Source: Dactylorhiza incarnata (Eukaryota > Streptophyta > Magnoliopsida > Asparagales > Orchidaceae). Taken from it: a stretch of 64,000 nucleotides of DNA. Made by a program: the position numbers and the translations under genes. Shown here piece after piece: positions 32,366-43,833 of this stretch. Position 1 is the stretch's first letter. The number at the start of each line of letters is the position of its first letter. The stretch lies in NCBI GenBank assembly GCA_033032865.1, contig JAWHQI010000013.1, forward strand, positions 4,836,001 through 4,900,000. Reading direction: 5' to 3'. The notes beneath the pieces are model-generated. The model had not been told where the DNA came from. It searched no databases and worked only from the letters and a program-made list of their open reading frames with translations.

Positions 32366-33055
32366 CAATCATCGCAACGTGGCTTCGACGTCCCTAGCCC
32401 CACCCCCAACAGAGAAGATCTAGTTCACTCAGAAGGACATGCCGGGTCATAAAGACCCGTTCTGCGATGCGCTGGTCATTCAGATGGCGATTGAGAACTT
32501 CACAGTCTCCTGGATCCTTGTGGATAACAGGAGCTTGGTCATCGTCATCTTCAAGAAGGCATTTGACGAGATGCATGTGGAGGCATGGAGGGTGTTAGCC
32601 TCGGACGGCCCATTGTTTAGGTTCTCCGGGGAGAGGAAGGAGGTAGAAGGGGGAGTGGGACTCCATGTAGTCTTGGGGGGGGGGGGGGGGGGGGGGGTAG
32701 TCCAAGAATTGCCGCCAATCATCGCAACGTGGCTTCGACGTCCCTAGCCCCACCCCCAACAGAGAAGATCTAGTTCACTCAGAAGGACATGCCGGGTCAT
32801 AAAGACCCCTTCTGCGATGCGCTGGTCATTCAGATGGCGATTGAGAACTTCACAGTCTCCTGGATCCTTGTGGATAACAGGAGCTTGGTCATTGTCATCT
32901 TCAAGAAGGCATTTGACGAGATGCATGTGGAGGCATGGAGGGTGTTAGCCTCGGACGACCCGTTGTTTAGGTTCTCCGGGGAGAGGAAGGAGGTAGAAGG
33001 GGGAGTTGGACTCCATGTAGTCTTGGGGGGGGGGGGTAGTCCAAGAATTGCCGCC
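32366..33055 (+). repeat. 350-bp tandem duplication in T3 protease region
   Basis: CAATCATCGCAACGTGGC starts units at 32366 and 32716, and both end with AGTCCAAGAATTGCCGCC. Each carries a full copy of MPGHKDPFCDALVIQMAIEN and of ILVDNRSLVIVIFKKAFDEM. The units differ mainly by a few bases and by G-run length (23 at 32675-32697, 12 at 33025-33036). Confidence 0.9.
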
Positions 33056-35404
33056 TTGTCATAGTGGATGCCCCCAACAGCTATAACGCCATCTTTGGAC
33101 GACCGCTCATCAATGCATTCCGCTGCATCCCCTCCACCTTCCATCAATGATTTAAGTTCAATGCGGGAGGAGTCCAAGTCCGGATAAGGGGAGATCCGAA
33201 GGTGGCCAGACAGTGCTATGTGACTGCCGTGAACACCATCTCCTGGATGGCCGAGGCAAAAGAATGGGATCGGAAGATGGAGGAGCCGGCGAGGCTCGAG
33301 GAGGCAGGGGAGGAAGAAAGGAGAGGAGAGGAAGGGGAGGCCCATGAAGGAGGGGCGGAAGTGCTGATGGTGGTGGAGGAGGAGAAGGAGAGGAAAGAAG
33401 AAGAAGGGGAGGCCCGGGAAAGAGGGGCGGAAGAATTGTTGGAAGTTGGGGAAGGGAAAAAGGAGGAGGAGGCCGAAGCGCTAGCTTACGGTGAGGATAA
33501 AAAGGGTGATTGGGGGGAGCAGTCTCGACTGGAGGCCGTTGATGAGGTTGTGGAGCTTGAGGTCACCACCCGAGCAGGGGTGGTGGAAAAAGTCAAGATC
33601 AGCGGGGAGCTCAGCCCAGAGGAGCAGAAGCAAATCCTGGACTGCATGCAGGAGAATGTGGATGTCTTCTCCTAGAGCACGATGGAGATGCCCGGGATCG
33701 ATGCAAATGTGGCTTGCCATTGACTCAACCTCGACCCCGACGCCCGACCCATCTACAAAAGAAGAGAGCCATTGCTGACAAGATGGAAGGGCCCATCCGA
33801 GAGGAGGTGGGCAAGCTCCTCCAAGCGGGGTTTGTATCAGAGATCCAGTACCCAGGCCGGGTCTCCAATGTGGTTATGATAAAGAAGGGGGAGGTAAGTG
33901 GAGAATGTGCGTTGACTTTTCTTTACTTAATAAATCATGCCCCAAGGATTGCTACCCCTTGCCCTGAATCGACGCGCTGGTTGACTCGGCCGTCGGTTTT
34001 TCTGTGATGTCTTTTTTAGTTGCTTTCAGGTTATCATCAAATCCGCATGCACTCTCCCGACGTCAAGGATGTCTCTTTCATCACGGGGGATGGGTGCTAT
34101 TGTTACAAAATGATGCCATTCGGGTTGAAAAATGTAGGGGCAACGTACCAACGGATGATGGACAGGGTCTTCCGAGAACAAAAGGGTAGGAACCTGGAGG
34201 TCTATGTGGATGACCTCATCGTGAAAAGTCGAGACCTTGAGTCCCACCTCCATGACCTTGAAGAAACCTTCGGTACATTGAGAAAACTCAAGATGAAACT
34301 CAACCCCCATAAGTGTGTCTTCGGGGCTAGCCGGGGAAAGTTTCTAGGCCACTTGCTCACCCCAGCGGGAGTTGAGCCTAATCCAGAAAAAGTTAAGGCC
34401 GTCATAGAGTTGGGGTCACCAAGGAATGCGAAGGAGGTTCAACGCCTCACAAGGAAGTTGGCCGGGCTTAGTAGGTTCCTCTCCAAGGCGGGAGAGGAGT
34501 GTGCACCATTCTTCAAGGTGCTACGGGGGAACTAAAAGTTTGAATGGACCCCTGAGTGTGAAAAGGCCTTTGAAGCACTGAAGGAACAATTGACCCAAGC
34601 TCCATTGCTGTAAGGGCCAAGACAGGGAGAGGAATTGTCCCTCTACCTGGGGGTAGGACCCGAGGCAGTGAGTTTAGTGCTGGTCCGGGAAGAAGGCAGA
34701 AGGAAACTCCCAATCTACAATGTTAGCAGAATACTGAGGATGGCGGAGCTTCGGTACCCCATCCTAGAGAAGTTGGCCTTCACTTTGGTGGTATCGGCCC
34801 CGAAAGCTCCGACCTTATTTCCAAGCGCATCTGATCAAGGTGGTGACCAACCACCCCTTCACAAAATCATAGAAGGGGTGGAGGACTCGGGAAGGCTGGC
34901 CAAGTGGTCAGTGGAACTAAGTGAATTCGATATCTCATACGTGGACAGGTTGTCCATAAAGGCCCAAGCGGTGGCAGACTTTTTGGCGGATTATGTGACC
35001 GAGGTGGAAGGGTACGAGCTACCCAACCAGGTGTTCTAGAGGATGTTGGTCGACGGGGCCTCAGGAAAGCATTCCTTTGGAGGAGGGGTGGTTTTGGTAA
35101 GCCACCAAGGGACGAGGATCGAGCAGGAAATCAATTTTCACTTCCCCTCACCAACAACCGTGCCGAGTACGAGGTAGTGATAACAGGCCTACGACTGGCT
35201 CGAGAGTTGGGAGTGCAAAAGGTGGAGGTCTCGACAGACTCCATGGTGGTGGCTTGCCAGGTTAGGGGGGAGTTCGAGGTAATGGAGTCGACTCTTCAGC
35301 GGTACTTGGAAAAGGTCAAGGGGCTCATAGGGCTGTTCCGGACCTTCTCGATCCATCATGTGCCAAGGGAGGAGAGTGCCATGGCGGACCTCCTGGCCAA
35401 GTTC
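32439..35404 (+). pseudogene. pol: Tat protease, reverse transcriptase, RNase H and second RNase H of T3
   Basis: Protease is duplicated and its active-site motif reads ILVDNRSL instead of the usual VDNGS. 33202-33675 is a Glu-rich spacer (EEEKERKEEEGEAR). The reverse transcriptase follows: MPGIDANVACH, IREEVGKLLQAGFVSEIQYP, LSGYHQIRM, MMPFGLKNVGATYQRMMDRVF and the catalytic LEVYVDDLIVKS, then HKCVFGASRGKFLGHLLT. RNase H ends with FDISYVDRLSIKAQAVADFL. A second RNase H domain (LVDGASGKHSFGGGVVLVS, VITGLRLARELGVQKVEVST, HHVPREESAMADLLAKFG) is the Tat hallmark. Frameshifts near 33720, 33900-34020 and 35150 and several stops make it inactive. A2 interrupts at 35404/35410. Confidence 0.88.
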
Positions 35405-35409
35405 GGTCC
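35405..35409. other. Target-site duplication of A2, left
   Basis: GGTCC directly before the A2 LTR, repeated at 45268-45272 directly after the other LTR. Confidence 0.92.
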
Positions 35410-36668
35410 TGATATAGATTTCTCGTTTTTGAAATTTAGTGAAGGGTTGAGATTTTCTCCAAAACTATATCCGATAAAGGCAAGTGTACCTTATCGTCTA
35501 TAGTATAGGATATTTGGAAATACCAAGGTCGTATTCCACGGGGCGCGTTGATTACTTCTACTTCGAGGAAAATCACTATTATCTTATCTAATGATATTTT
35601 GGAGGTTTTGATTACTTAGTTAAAAAGAGACATTTTGCAAACTTAGTGAATGATTAAAACGATAATAAAAAGACTTAATGCTCAACATAGCGAGGGGAAA
35701 AAGGAAAGAAAACTTAACGTTGCATGAAAGGAGAAGTACTTAAGGAGAAAGAGCAAATGAAAGAGAGCAAGCTAATTTTTATTGAAAATCAAAATTATTA
35801 CAATCTTAAAGAGAGATTACAAAGCTAGGAAAATGAAGATTACAAATTTAAAAAGAGCTAGTACATGAAAGTTAAACTAAAACATTGCATGAATTGAAAA
35901 GGAAGACATGAAAGCTTAAAGACATGAACAATTGCATTGAAGAACTCACTAACAGCTCTAGCAGCACCTCCCCCACTCCAAAATTCTGAACCCTGGACTC
36001 AAGGAGAACCTCTGAATTTTTAGGAAAAAATTTCAGATTACACGCCCTTGGTCACAGGCGTGACCAAGGGCGTGACTGCACTATTCACATCGGATCTGAC
36101 AGCGGCGTGGGCTTTCTGTACGGCGCGGCGAGAAATGACATGTCACGGGCGTGACATGTTGGGTCACGACCGTGACTTTGTACGGCTGCATTAAATGCGG
36201 CGTGGGCTGGAATTTGGCGCGGCGGCGAAGCAGAGATCACGCGGGCAAGTCACGGCCGTGACATGTGGGTCACGGGCGTGACTCAAGTTGACTTCTCGAC
36301 TGCAGCTCCATGTCTCGACGGTGGCTCTACATGGAAGATTCTAAGATTACACGCCCCCGGTCACGGGCGTGACTTTGGGTCACGGGCGTGACCTGGGGCG
36401 TGACTTGGTGTGGACTGGTTAAAACAGCGTGGCATCGATTCTGGACTGATCTTCAGGTTACACGCCCTTGGTCACGGGCGTGACCGAAGGCGTGACATGC
36501 CATTTTTCCCGATTTGTCCCAAAATTCTGCAAAAATTGAAATTGAGCTAAGTTAGAATCAAAATTACAAAAAGAACCACCTATAACCTAAAATTGACATA
36601 AAAAGGAAAATTCATATTAAATATTTACAAAATTTTCTATTAAAAAGTTATAAAAATACTACTTATCA
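35410..36668 (-). repeat. 3' LTR of A2 (1259 bp)
   Basis: Plus-strand boundaries TGATATAG and TACTACTTATCA. Contains the hairpin-forming block GATAAAGGCAAGTGTACCTTATC (35473-35495), a purine-rich middle (35640-35940) and the GTCACG palindrome array (36040-36495). The TATA box of the 5' LTR is mutated here (AATTTTTA at 36015-36022). Confidence 0.95.
36040..36495. repeat. GTCACG-GG-CGTGAC palindrome array in A2 LTR
   Basis: Eight perfect or near-perfect copies in about 450 bp; the other LTR has the same array at 44640-45095. Variants include GTCACGGCCGTGAC and GTCACAGGCGTGAC. Confidence 0.9.
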
Positions 36669-36692
36669 AATACCCCCATACTTGAGGTTTTG
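36669..36692 (-). other. Polypurine tract of A2
   Basis: On the minus strand CCTCAAGTATGGGGGTATT directly precedes the 3' LTR (TGATAAGTAG). Position and G-rich core fit the plus-strand primer. Confidence 0.75.
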
Positions 36693-37146
36693 CTATTCCA
36701 GACCAAAAGTGTGAGACATAATTTATAAGACATCCTTAAAAATTTTTAATTTAAAACTAAAATTTCATTTAACCAAAAGTTAAATTAAGAGTAAATTCAA
36801 GGGGGAGTTAAGTCCTAAATTATGATGATGATTTGAAAAGAGGGAAAAATGTTTAGGCAAGAACTTCTCAAGAAAATTAAGTAGTTAGACAAAATTGTAG
36901 AAATTATAATACTAAATTAAATTAAAATTATAAGAACTCTACCTTAAAAGAAACTTAAGGAAAAGTAAATTACTAAATATTGCTCTCTCCATAATTTTCA
37001 ACTAAAACTAGAACAATGATAATTGGCTAAGGGGGATTTCATAAAATTTGGCATAAGAAGAGAAATTTTTGAATGGAGGAAATGGAATTTATCATGAAAT
37101 TTCCTTTGTTTTTCTTTCTTTCTCTTTTTTTTTCTCTTCTAATAAA

Positions 37147-37290
37147 AACCCAAAATGTATATGGTTTAGGAGTAATGAATTTTATCCTCTTACTCCATGC
37201 CATATAATCTTTTCAAATATTTTGGGTGCATATGTTTTAGGGAATAATGAATTTTATCCTCTTATTCCCATGACATATGATCTTTTAATA
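37147..37290. repeat. Tandem duplication, about 75 bp x2
   Basis: TAATGAATTTTATCCTCTTA at about 37173 and again at about 37246 (as AATAATGAATTTTATCC), each followed by a CCATG(C/A)CATAT(A/G)ATCTTTT stretch. Confidence 0.7.
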
Positions 37291-37678
37291 CATTTTTTTT
37301 ATGCCATCAAAGGGGGTATGGTAGGGGAAAATAAATCTAGCTAGCTTTAAATCATATTGAGAGCAAATTATAGTAAAATTAAAATTCCTAAGATCTAAGA
37401 AGTTAGAAGAAAATATAATTGAAATCTAAAGAGGTTTAGGAAATTTACTACAAAATGAAGCCATTTAAAAATAAAAAGAGAAGTCATGCTAACAAAATTC
37501 TCTAATCAAATTAAAATCATAAGATGATCCTTAAATCAAGATTACCTCGAATTTAAAATTAACAAACTATGATAAGCAAAATTTTAGCCAATTAAAAACT
37601 TAAACATGCTTATAAACATTCTCAACTAGATTTCTAAGAAATCACAAAAACAACAAGAAGGAGGGATATAAGAATTTT

Positions 37679-37772
37679 TTGAAATTTTGATATTATCTTT
37701 TTTTTTGAATTTTTGATATTATCTTTTTTTTGAATTTTTGATATTATCTTTTTTTTTTTTGAATTTTTGACA
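37679..37772. repeat. Three tandem copies of TTTTTGATATTATCTTTT
   Basis: About 30-bp units of GAATTTTTGATATTATC with T runs of 8-12 bases, repeated three times. Confidence 0.85.
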
Positions 37773-37829
37773 TTTAAAACTATTTACAAAGAAAGGAAAC
37801 TAGCTTTAAAACTTAACAATTTTTGCAAG

Positions 37830-37918
37830 TCTTGGACTTCCCAAGGGCTACCCTGTGAAGGGTTCGCAAGGTACTAGGAGGTGTGATGGGATGAAATCCC
37901 AAACGTCCCTTTCCAAGA
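37830..37918 (+). other. Putative structured element, copy 2 (89 nt)
   Basis: Partner of 17989-18078. Plus-strand pairing: TCTTGGA/TCCAAGA, AAGGG/CCCTT, TACC-C-TGTGAA-GGG-TTCGCA-A-GGTA, and TGGGAT-GAA-ATCCCA. The unpaired CTAGGAGGT is identical. It lies antisense to A2 in its non-coding 3' region. It is 89 nt against 90 in copy 1. Confidence 0.5.
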
Positions 37919-38286
37919 TTTAAATTTTCGTTTTTTTAAATTTTTTTGAGTTTTTGGATTTTACAAGTGCTTAAATAAAGGAAATCATAGAAACAAAATT
38001 AAAATTTTCTTTTTGTTGTTTTTTTTTTGAAAATTTTCTTTTTAAAACTATTTACAAATATTTACAAAGGGCTATTTACACCCCCATACTTAAAGTTAAA
38101 CATTGTCCCCAATGTTTAAAAATAAGTATGAAGTAAGAAAAGGTAAAAAGAAATGCAAAAACGAAAGAAGAGAAGGAAAAAGGGCTTCCCTGATTTTTTT
38201 GAAGCTTTTGTGGGGAAGCCGCGATTACCTGCAAAAGTTGTTAAAGAAGAAAAGAAAAGACAAGAGAAAATAACAAAAGATAACTT

Positions 38287-38331
38287 TGGGGTGCCTCCCA
38301 ACAACGCTTTGTTTAAGGTCGCGTAGCTTGA
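38287..38331 (-). other. Conserved post-pol motif of A2
   Basis: TGGGGTGCCTCCCAACAACG...GCGTAGCTTGAC, beginning 13 bp outside the pol stop; shared with A1 at 2779-2822. A similar word is common after pol in Athila elements I know. Possible roles are RNA packaging or 3' processing; unproven. Confidence 0.65.
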
Positions 38332-38343
38332 CCCACTTGCCGA

Positions 38344-40923
38344 TCATATTATAGGTTGAAATACAATCGAATCACTTTTTTCATTAGTTAACTCTCCTGG
38401 AAGATATAATTTAAGGCGGTGGCCGTTTACTTTGAAGGTACCTTTTTCTGGGTGGGAAATTAAAATTGTCCCATAGGACCAAACCTCTTTAACAATAAAG
38501 GGTCCAGACCATCGGGATTTTAGTTTTCCCGGAAAAAGGCGAAGGCGGGAATTATAAAGGAGGACGAGATCGCCCGGCGAAAAAGTTTTTGGAAATTTTA
38601 TATGCTTATCGTGATAAAACTTCGTTCGCTCCTTATATAATTTATTGCTCTCATACGCATTCGCTCGCCACTCATCTAATTCGTTCATTTGGAATTTTCT
38701 TTGTTCTCCCGCTAGAGTGGAATCGAGGTTTAAAAATTTAAGCGCCCAAAATGCGCGGTGTTCTAATTCGACCGGAAGGTGGCAAGCCTTGCCATAAACC
38801 ATTCGATACGGTGTACAACCAATAGCGGTCTTGTACGCCGTTCGATAGGCCCATAGCGCGTCATCGAGCTTTATTGCCCAATCCTTCCGATTGATAGAAA
38901 CTGTTTTTTCTAAAATCCTTTTTAATTCTCGATTAACAACTTCGACTTGGCCGCTCGTTTGTGGGTGATATGCGGTGGATAATTTGTGAGTGACACCATA
39001 TTTCACTAAGATTTTTGTAAATTGAGTATTGCAAAAATGGGTGCCCCGATCACTCACAATAGCGCGCGGCGTGCCAAATCGAGAAAATAATTTTTTTAAG
39101 AAATTAACGACGACTCGCGCATCATTCGTGGGGAGATCTTGCGCTTCCGCCCACCTCGATACGTAGTCGACCGCCACTAGAATATATTTATATGAAAAAG
39201 ATGGAGGGAGAGGACCAACAAAATCGATACCCCAAAGGTCGAAAATTTCGCATTCTAAGAAAATGTTTTGGGGCATCTCATCCCGGCGGGAGATGTTCCC
39301 CGACCGCTGGCAGCTGTCGCAAGTACTCACAAGGGTGTGAGCATCTTTGAAGAGCGAGGGCCAATAAAAGCCCGCCTCCAGCGCCTTCCTTGCGGTTCGG
39401 TTTGAATGATAATGACCTCTGGTGGGTCCCTCATGACAATGACGTAAAATTTTAAGGCCTTCCTCACTCGAGACGCATCGTCTTACTACCTGGTCTGCGC
39501 ATACACGGAATAAAAAGGGGTCCTCCCAAAAGTAATTCTTTAAATCAGAAAAGAATTTCTTCTTTTGCTGACTCGAGAATTCTTTTGGCAGGACCCGGGC
39601 TACTAAATAGTTAGCCAGATCTGCAAACCAGGGGGTAGACGATGAATTAATATTTTCGAGAATAAGGAGGCGCTCTTCGGGAAATTTATCATTAATGTCA
39701 GATTCTATTAATACGTCAGAGGCGGGGTTTTCTAAACGGGAGAGGTGATCGGCCGCCAAGTTTTCGACTCCCCTTTTGTCCCGAATCTCTAAGTCAAACT
39801 CCTGCAAGAGGAGGATCCATCGCAAAAGACGAGGCTTGGCGTCCAATTTGCTTAAAAGATACCTAAGTGCGGAGTGATCTGTGAAGACGATAACTTTCGA
39901 GAGGGTGTTGTATGACCTAAACTTATCGAAGGCAAAAACGATCGCTAGAAGCTCTTTTTCGGTAGTGGTGTAATTCGCTTGTGCCGATGTGAGTGTTTTG
40001 CTCGCATAATAAATAGGGTGGAAATACTTACTCACCCGTTGGCCTAAAACGACACCAACCGCAATGTCACTCGCGTAGCACATGATTTCAAAAGGGAGCG
40101 ACCAATCCGGCGCGACTTGAATCGGGGAGTTTATAAGTTTTTCTTTGATAAGTTTAAAGGCCAAATGACATTCATCGCTAAAAATAAATGAGGATTCCTT
40201 TTCAAGAAGATGGGTTAACGGCTTTGTGATTTTGGAAAAATTTTGTATAAAGCGCCGATAGAACCCTGCGTGGCCTAGGAAACTCCTAATAGCTTTTACG
40301 TTTGTGGGAGGGGGAAGTTTTTCAATTACTTCAATCTTGGCCCTATCGACCTCGATCCCCTTGCCCGAAATTTTATGGCCAAGGACTAGTCCTTCCTTGA
40401 CCATAAAATGGCATTTCTCCCAATTAAGCGCTAAATTCTTTTCCTCACATCGCTGCAACACGCGCTCAAGATTTTTTAAACAGTTTTCAAATGAACTCCC
40501 GTACACAGAAAAATCGTCCATGAATACTTCCATCACCTCCTCCACTAACTCGTCAAAAATTGCCAGCATACATCTTTGGAATGTAGCTGGCGCGTTACAA
40601 AGACCAAATGGCATCCTTCGATAAGCGAAGGTGCCAAAGGGACAAGTGAAAGTGGTTTTCTCTTGGTCGTCGGGCGAAATCGGAATTTGGAAGTATCCCG
40701 ACAAACCATCTAGAAAACAGTAGTAGGAGTGACCCGAAAGGCGTTCTAAAATTTGGTCGATAAATGGTAGAGGGAAGTGATCCTTACGGGTGGCATCATT
40801 TAATTTCCGATAGTCGATGCACATCCGCCAACCCGTAACAGTACGGGTTGGGATCAATTCGTTATTTTCGTTCGCAACTACCGTGACACCACCTTTCTTT
40901 GGCACGACTTGTACTGGGCTAAC
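38344..40923 (-). pseudogene. pol: Athila reverse transcriptase, RNase H and integrase of A2
   Basis: Same frame as the upstream gag-protease and separated from it only by TGA at 40924-40926, where a Trp codon is usual. From [15 protein letters not shown], numbering that Met as 1: reverse transcriptase with [10 protein letters not shown] (about 64-73) and catalytic FMDD (about 128-131); RNase H at about 270-395, where the first catalytic Asp seems to be Tyr (CYASD, about 276-280) while [11 protein letters not shown] and FTDHSAL remain; integrase with [12 protein letters not shown] and CDSCQ (zinc binding), GIDFVG, VSDRGTH and GQVEVVNRE (Asp-Asp-35-Glu), and a C-terminal [10 protein letters not shown]. 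853 residues without a stop or frameshift, the best-preserved pol in the window. No chromodomain. Confidence 0.93.
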
Positions 40924-43674
40924 TCAAGTACTGTCCGATATCGGATAGATGATTCCTGCGTCCAGAAGTTTTATAACTTCGGTCTTAACGACTTCTTTCA
41001 TGTTAGGGTTTAGTCGTCGTTGAGGCAGGACTGAATTTCGGGAATTATCTTCGAGAAATATTTTATGAGTGCAGAAAGATGGGTTTATACCCTTAATGTC
41101 CGATAATTGCCACGCAATTGCGTGGCGGTGCTTTCTTAAGACTATAGTCAACTCAGAAATTTCTGAGTCGCTAAGATCGGATGAAATGATGACGGGTAGC
41201 TTAGACTCTTTTTCCAAAAACAAGTATTTAAGGTGAGGGGGGAGTTGTTTCAACTCCAATACGAGTGGTTCTTCATAGGAAGTCTTGATTTTTAATTTTT
41301 CTAAAAATAATGGTTCGGGTGGTGTGGGGTGAGAAACTTCTTCTTCATCACAAAAGAGCTCTACGGGCTCAGAATCACTACTCGCCGATGAAACTAACTC
41401 GAGGGATGAATCGAACTCACAACACTCTTCTAAGTAAAAACATGAATCGTCATTTTCTAGCATGTTCCGCATCGAGGAATTTATGCCGAAAGTAACTTCA
41501 TCGTCTCCAACCCGTAGGAGGAGCTTTCCGTTACTTAAGTCGATAATAGCGCGGGAGGTGGCAAGGAAGGGGAGGCCGAGTATGAGGGGTACTTCGGCAT
41601 CCTCTTCGATGTCAAGAATGACAAAATCCACTGGGAAGATGAATTTGTCAACCTTGACGAGCACGTCCTCCACTATTCCTATCGGATATTTTAAAGAACG
41701 ATCCGCTAATTGGATACTCATTCGAGTGGGCCTTGGATTTCCTAGACCTAGCTTTTTGAACAAAGAAAACGGCATAAGGTTGATGCTTGCTCCAAGATCC
41801 GCTAAGGCATGTTTTACTAACGAATTGCCAAAAAGACATGGGATGGAAAACCGTCCCAGGTCATTTGCTTTTTTCGGCAATTTGTTGAGTACAACCACGA
41901 AGCATTCTGCGTTTAAAGAAATATGCGAAATATCTTCTAACTTTTTATTATTGGAGAGCAACTCCTTAAGATATTTCGCATATTTAGGCATTTGTGAGAT
42001 AGCCTCGCAGAAAGGTACATTAATATGGATTTGTTTTAAAACATCTAAAAACTTTTTATAATTTTTTTCGGCGCTTTCATTTTTAAATTTCGATGGATAC
42101 AGAATATTAGAAGTAGGAGCGCGCGGATTTAAAATAGAAGTGTGCGGAGCTATCGTAGCGGGCAAATTCGAAGATGAATTAAAAGTAGGAGGAGGAGGAG
42201 GAGAGGAAATTACCTTGGGTTCGTCCCGTTTTTGAACCACCTCCTTCCCGCTTCGGAGTGTAATCGCGTGCACGCTCTCCTTTGGATTTTGCTCGGTGTT
42301 CCCCGGTAGTGCTCCTTGTTGAAGCTCAGAAATCATCTTTGCGAGTTGGCCCACTTGATTCTCTAAATTTTTGATCGATCCGGTAAGGTTCCGGATGTTC
42401 GTTTCATTTGTAGCAACATATTTTGCAAAAACCTCTTCAATCGGAGAGAGTTTTTGCTGTTGCGGTGGAAAACCGGGTGGATTATAATTTTGAGAAATCA
42501 AATTTGGAGGCGGAGTTAAGTTAAGAAGTTGATTAGGGGGAGGTTGATTTAAATTCATAGGACGCTGAGCATTTCCTTGGTTGATCCATGAGAAATTCGG
42601 ATGATTCCTATAACCCGCATTGTAGGTGTTATTATACGGAGCGGTGTTCGGGTTATAGGAAGGCCGAGGTGGATTTCCCATGTAGTCAACATGCTCTTCA
42701 ATTAAAATGTTATTAGCCCAAGGAGGAGTGGCGGAGGAAGCAGACATCTCCGCCACTTGCTTTGTTAAGCGCTCAACTTGTAAAGCTAAATTTGCGTTTG
42801 CGTCTATTTCAAAAATTCCGGCCGGCTTATTAGGCCGTGCTCGGGGCATGTTCCATTGGTACGCATTTGTGGCCATCTCTTCGAAAAGCTCTTGAGCGGC
42901 GATTGGGGTTTAATTATTTAATGTCCCCCCGGCGGCCGCATCAATCATTTGCCTCGTTTGGAGATTTAAGCCATTATAAAATATTTGCACTTGTTGCCAA
43001 GTGGCAAGTGCATGGTGAGGGCATCGACGCAAAAGCTCCTTGAAGCGCTCCCATGTGTCATAGAGAGTCTTCGAGTCGATTTGCATGAACGATGCAATAT
43101 CCGTGCGCAATTTAGCGGTCTTTGAAGGCGGGAAATATTTATTAAGAAATTTTTCCGCCATTTCGGCCCATGTAGTGATGGATCCCCTAGGTAGGGAGCC
43201 CAGCCACTGCTTGGCCTTAGACCGCAAAGAAAAAGGAAAAAGACGTAATCGAATGGCGTCATCGGTGACGCCATTGATCTTAAAAGTGTCGCAAATTTCA
43301 AGAAAGTAAGAGATATGTGAATTTGGATCCTCGTCCGGTTGACCATCAAAGGTCACCGATTGTTGCACCATTTGTATGATGCTGGACTTGATCTCAAAAT
43401 TATTGTTCGCCACCATGGGGCGAACAATACTCGATTGTGTGCCTTCCAAATTCGGCCGCGCATAATAGGACATGGTCCGTTGCGCGTCCTCATTAGGATT
43501 TGGCTCGTTAAGATTAGGAGGATTAAGATTATGATCCATATTTGCTGCGTTAGTGTCCCCGATCGACTCTTCGGATTCTATTTGATTTCCTTGATCATGA
43601 GAACGGCGGTGCCTCAAAAGGGTTCGCTCGATCTCCGGATCAAAAGGAAGAATCGAAGTGCTACCTCGGGTCAT
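40924..43674 (-). pseudogene. gag-pro: Athila gag-protease of A2, one nonsense codon inside
   Basis: Starts MTRGSTSILPFDPEIERTLL at 43674. Gag landmarks: NNFEIKSSIIQMVQQSVTF, DGQPDEDPNSH, GVTDDAIRLRLFPFSLRSKA, WLGSLPRGSITTWAEM, RRCPHHALATW, MIDAAAGGTLNN, then TAA at 42910-42912 (A1 has Lys here), then MATNAYQWN, an Asn/Pro linker, NIRNLTGSIKNLENQVGQLA, CEAISQMPKYAKYLKELL, protease LADLGASINLMP and EVPLILGLPFLATSRA, and a Glu-rich tail to HKIFLEDNSR...RRLNPNMKEVV at the start of reverse transcriptase. The frame is continuous except for this stop and the TGA at its end. A young element that lost coding ability by point changes only. Confidence 0.93.
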
Positions 43675-43809
43675 ACACTAAAAAGAGAAGAAAGGAAGAA
43701 GAAAAACTAAAATTTTTTTTTCTTTTTGAAATTTAGAAAAAGCAAAGTAAAATAAAAAAAAGCATGATAAAATTAATAGCTATCCTCTTTTCAAAATATC
43801 TACGCAAAG

Positions 43810-43827
43810 TCCCCGACAACGGCGCCA
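43810..43827 (-). other. Primer-binding site of A2 (tRNA-Asp type)
   Basis: TGGCGCCGTTGTCGGGGA on the minus strand, 6 bp from the LTR-like sequence at 43834. Identical to A1. Confidence 0.9.
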
Positions 43828-43833
43828 AAAACT

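Larger units (their letters stand above)
36693..38343 (-). other. Non-coding 3' region of A2
   Basis: About 1.65 kb of AT-rich sequence between pol and 3' LTR with no credible frame; autonomous Athila relatives may carry an envelope-like gene here. It contains two tandem repeats (37147-37290 and 37679-37772), the putative structured element (37830-37918) and the post-pol motif (38287-38331). Confidence 0.7.

Noticed and set aside
33202..33675. Glu-rich frame as a separate host protein.
   Set aside because: It lies in the T3 pol frame between protease and reverse transcriptase and ends in the expected reverse transcriptase lead-in.
37830..37918. Hammerhead ribozyme or tRNA for the structured element.
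   Set aside because: No CTGATGA/GAAA hammerhead core. The 7-bp closing helix looks tRNA-like, but there is no T-arm next to it, no CCA and no anticodon arm in place.
40304..42061. Plus-strand frames (40304-40624 and 41462-42061) opposite A2 pol as antisense genes.
   Set aside because: Low-complexity mirror of a clearly coding minus strand, with no promoter or intron signals like those of the Tat antisense genes.
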